Source: Desulfosporosinus acidiphilus SJ4 (GTDB taxonomy: Bacteria > Bacillota > Desulfitobacteriia > Desulfitobacteriales > Desulfitobacteriaceae). Taken from it: 64,000 nucleotides of DNA. Every line of letters begins with the position of its first letter. Positions within the stretch are counted from its first letter, which is position 1. The position numbers and the translations under genes are program-made. Location of the stretch: assembly GCF_000255115.2 (NCBI RefSeq), contig NC_018068.1, positions 4,621,977-4,685,976 on the forward strand, in the 5' to 3' direction. Below, one piece after another: positions 62,632-64,000 of the stretch. Under the pieces are notes generated by a model that worked only from the letters and a program-made list of their open reading frames with translations, had not been told where the DNA came from and did not search any database.

Positions 62632-64000
62632 CTATTTTTCAATTAACCCATTAATCTTCTGCTCAATCATCTTGCTGATTACAGCTTCTCCACCGAAAAT
62701 GGCTGCACTGGTAAGTTTTTTATTCAAAAGATAATTCTCCAGCTGATCAGACATACTGTCATCAACCAACAAAATGGAAGCATTGTGATTAGCCGCATAA
62801 CTGCTTCCGGCCAGGGCATCCGGAAAATTCCCGCCGGTGGCTATACAAATCGTAGGGCTGGCTAAATTAAAGTATTTGGCTGCTGCCAGGGACGTTGCAT
62901 AACGGTCTGCTCCCCATATTCTCACGATATTCGCCTGGGACAAACCGCTGAGTTGTTGAATCTGACTCTCAACCGTTGAACTAATAACCCCTTCTCCGCC
63001 GATAATATAGACTTTCGAGGGCTTGATAGATTGTATTTCCTGCCTGATGCTGTCACTGATTCCGTCGTTTGAAACTAACAGGATAGGTGCTTGCATCTGG
63101 GCCGCAATGCTGCTGATGGAGAGAGCGTCGGGATAGTTTTCGCCATAGGCCAGGACGATTGGTGTCCCAGTTTTAACAGCCAATTGATCGGCAATTTTGG
63201 CTGAGGTTTCATAACGGTCTGTTCCGCCTAAACGGGTTATCTTCGTAAAGCCGCAGGCTGTTACTTTACTCTCCACTGCACTGCTGACAGCAGCCGTACC
63301 ACCTAAGATATAGACGGTTCCCGAAGAATCCAGATCATTCTTCATATAGTCCAAAACTTTTTCTTGATCAGCATCTGTACTTCCAACCAAAAGAATCGGT
63401 GCATTCAGCTTATAGGCCAGTACGCTTCCGGCTAATGCATCCGGGTAGTTTTCGGCTGTGGTCAAGATGACACTGTTCACCTTTCCTGTATAACTGGCTT
63501 TCGCGATGGCCAAAGCCGTATCAACACAACTGTTTCCTGACAGTCTTGTAACGCCGGTCAGGGGCCTGCTCATTTTAAAATCCCACTTGACGATTTCTTG
63601 TTCCACTGCAATGGTCATGCTTTTGTAGCTTTCATAGCCATCTTTAGTTGCGACGATGTAATAATCTGAATTGGGGAAGACCATGAAACCATAGGCACCG
63701 CTTTTATCACTGTCCTGAGGATTTTTATTATCATTAGGCCCAAATCCGGAGATACCCGGCAGTGCGACAACGGCATCCGGGGTTTTTCCTGAAGCCTTAT
63801 TCCTCTCAGTATCGGCATAATACAGGGTAACATGAACGCTTTCCAAAGCCTTTCCTGTAGCCGCATCAGTGATAATGCCGTAGGGGTCAATTAAAGTTGT
63901 TGTCACAGTAACGTTACCGTTACTATCGACGTTGATATCCAGAGTTCCAATCGTTATCTTCTGACCATTACCTAAATCATACGTTATAGCAAAGTTATTA
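62632..64000 (-). CDS. Cell-wall-binding repeat 2 (CWB2) surface protein, 5' end outside window
   Basis: The frame stays open to the window edge, so the N-terminus is missing. The visible part begins with beta-rich sequence (NFAITYDLGNGQKITIGTLD). A carboxypeptidase-regulatory-like/Cna-B-like domain (GIITDAATGKALESVHVTLYY, then GAYGFMVFPNSDYYIVATKDG) follows, then three tandem CWB2 repeats (PF04122). Each repeat has the pattern R-GG/A-DRY-TS, then YPDALAG or FPDALAG, then APILLV, then V-I-GG-VIS. CWB2 triplets hold S-layer and other surface proteins to anionic cell-wall polymers. A GTG at 63904-63906 is in frame but has no ribosome-binding site and lies within the beta domain. Confidence 0.88.
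   Translation of the reverse strand, partial: NNFAITYDLGNGQKITIGTLDINVDSNGNVTVTTTLIDPYGIITDAATGKALESVHVTLYYADTERNKASGKTPDAVVALPGISGFGPNDNKNPQDSDKSGAYGFMVFPNSDYYIVATKDGYESYKSMTIAVEQEIVKWDFKMSRPLTGVTRLSGNSCVDTALAIAKASYTGKVNSVILTTAENYPDALAGSVLAYKLNAPILLVGSTDADQEKVLDYMKNDLDSSGTVYILGGTAAVSSAVESKVTACGFTKITRLGGTDRYETSAKIADQLAVKTGTPIVLAYGENYPDALSISSIAAQMQAPILLVSNDGISDSIRQEIQSIKPSKVYIIGGEGVISSTVESQIQQLSGLSQANIVRIWGADRYATSLAAAKYFNLASPTICIATGGNFPDALAGSSYAANHNASILLVDDSMSDQLENYLLNKKLTSAAIFGGEAVISKMIEQKINGLIEK

Overview
The window looks like chromosome of an anaerobic, low-to-mid GC Firmicute of the Peptococcaceae, most like Desulfosporosinus or Desulfitobacterium. This is inferred from the gene content: a trimeric [FeFe] hydrogenase, a hybrid cluster protein, DUF445 and DUF5317 proteins, HD-GYP proteins, cell-wall-binding-repeat proteins, strong GGAGG ribosome-binding sites and many TTG/GTG starts. 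No 16S rRNA gene is present, so the genus is not proven.

Layout. 1-7152 (minus) is a surface polysaccharide cluster: a WbpD-like acetyltransferase cut by the window edge, a WbpB-like oxidoreductase, a WbpA-like UDP-sugar dehydrogenase, a WbpM/CapD-like membrane dehydratase/epimerase and two acyltransferase-3 proteins. A strong terminator splits the wbpB-D part from wbpA. 7399-10599 holds two membrane-anchored unknown proteins with low-complexity linkers and galU. 10806-14812 holds a CmpB-type membrane protein, a chemoreceptor, an unexplained structured intergenic block and an IS110-family element. 15072-17990 holds a dispersed repeat, clpP and the amt-glnK ammonium operon, whose leader fits an ANTAR-type antitermination switch. 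18232-24017 carries a DUF445 pair, an MFS exporter with a MarR regulator, and an acyl-CoA dehydrogenase.

24344-28501 (plus) is a three-gene NAD-linked [FeFe] hydrogenase operon, followed by REP-like sequence and tcdA. 29741-32455 (minus) contains DUF5317, an HD-GYP protein, a previously unlisted 24-residue hydrophobic peptide gene and a 218-residue conserved unknown. Then come a gamma carbonic anhydrase and hcp with a CRP/FNR-type palindrome upstream. 35378-38134 is a GntR-regulated ABC transporter with a large palindrome over its promoter. 38565-47524 is an efflux block: PadR regulator, RND pump, membrane-fusion lipoprotein and a heterodimeric ABC exporter. 47948-53537 is a complete Opp/Dpp peptide transporter.

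53802-55886 has composite dispersed repeats and an IS1182-like transposase split by a -1 frameshift exactly at a T TTA AAA slippery heptamer. 56069-59506 has a two-component system and a second HD-GYP protein. 59727-62340 is an ECF sigma factor, a membrane partner and a SIMPL-domain protein. The window ends inside a CWB2-repeat surface protein.

The signals most worth following are the amt leader, the micropeptide between the 218-residue protein and HD-GYP, the dispersed structured repeat family (15.1, 32.6, 42.2, 53.8 and 54.1 kb), the IS110 upstream RNA candidate and the IS1182 slippery site.
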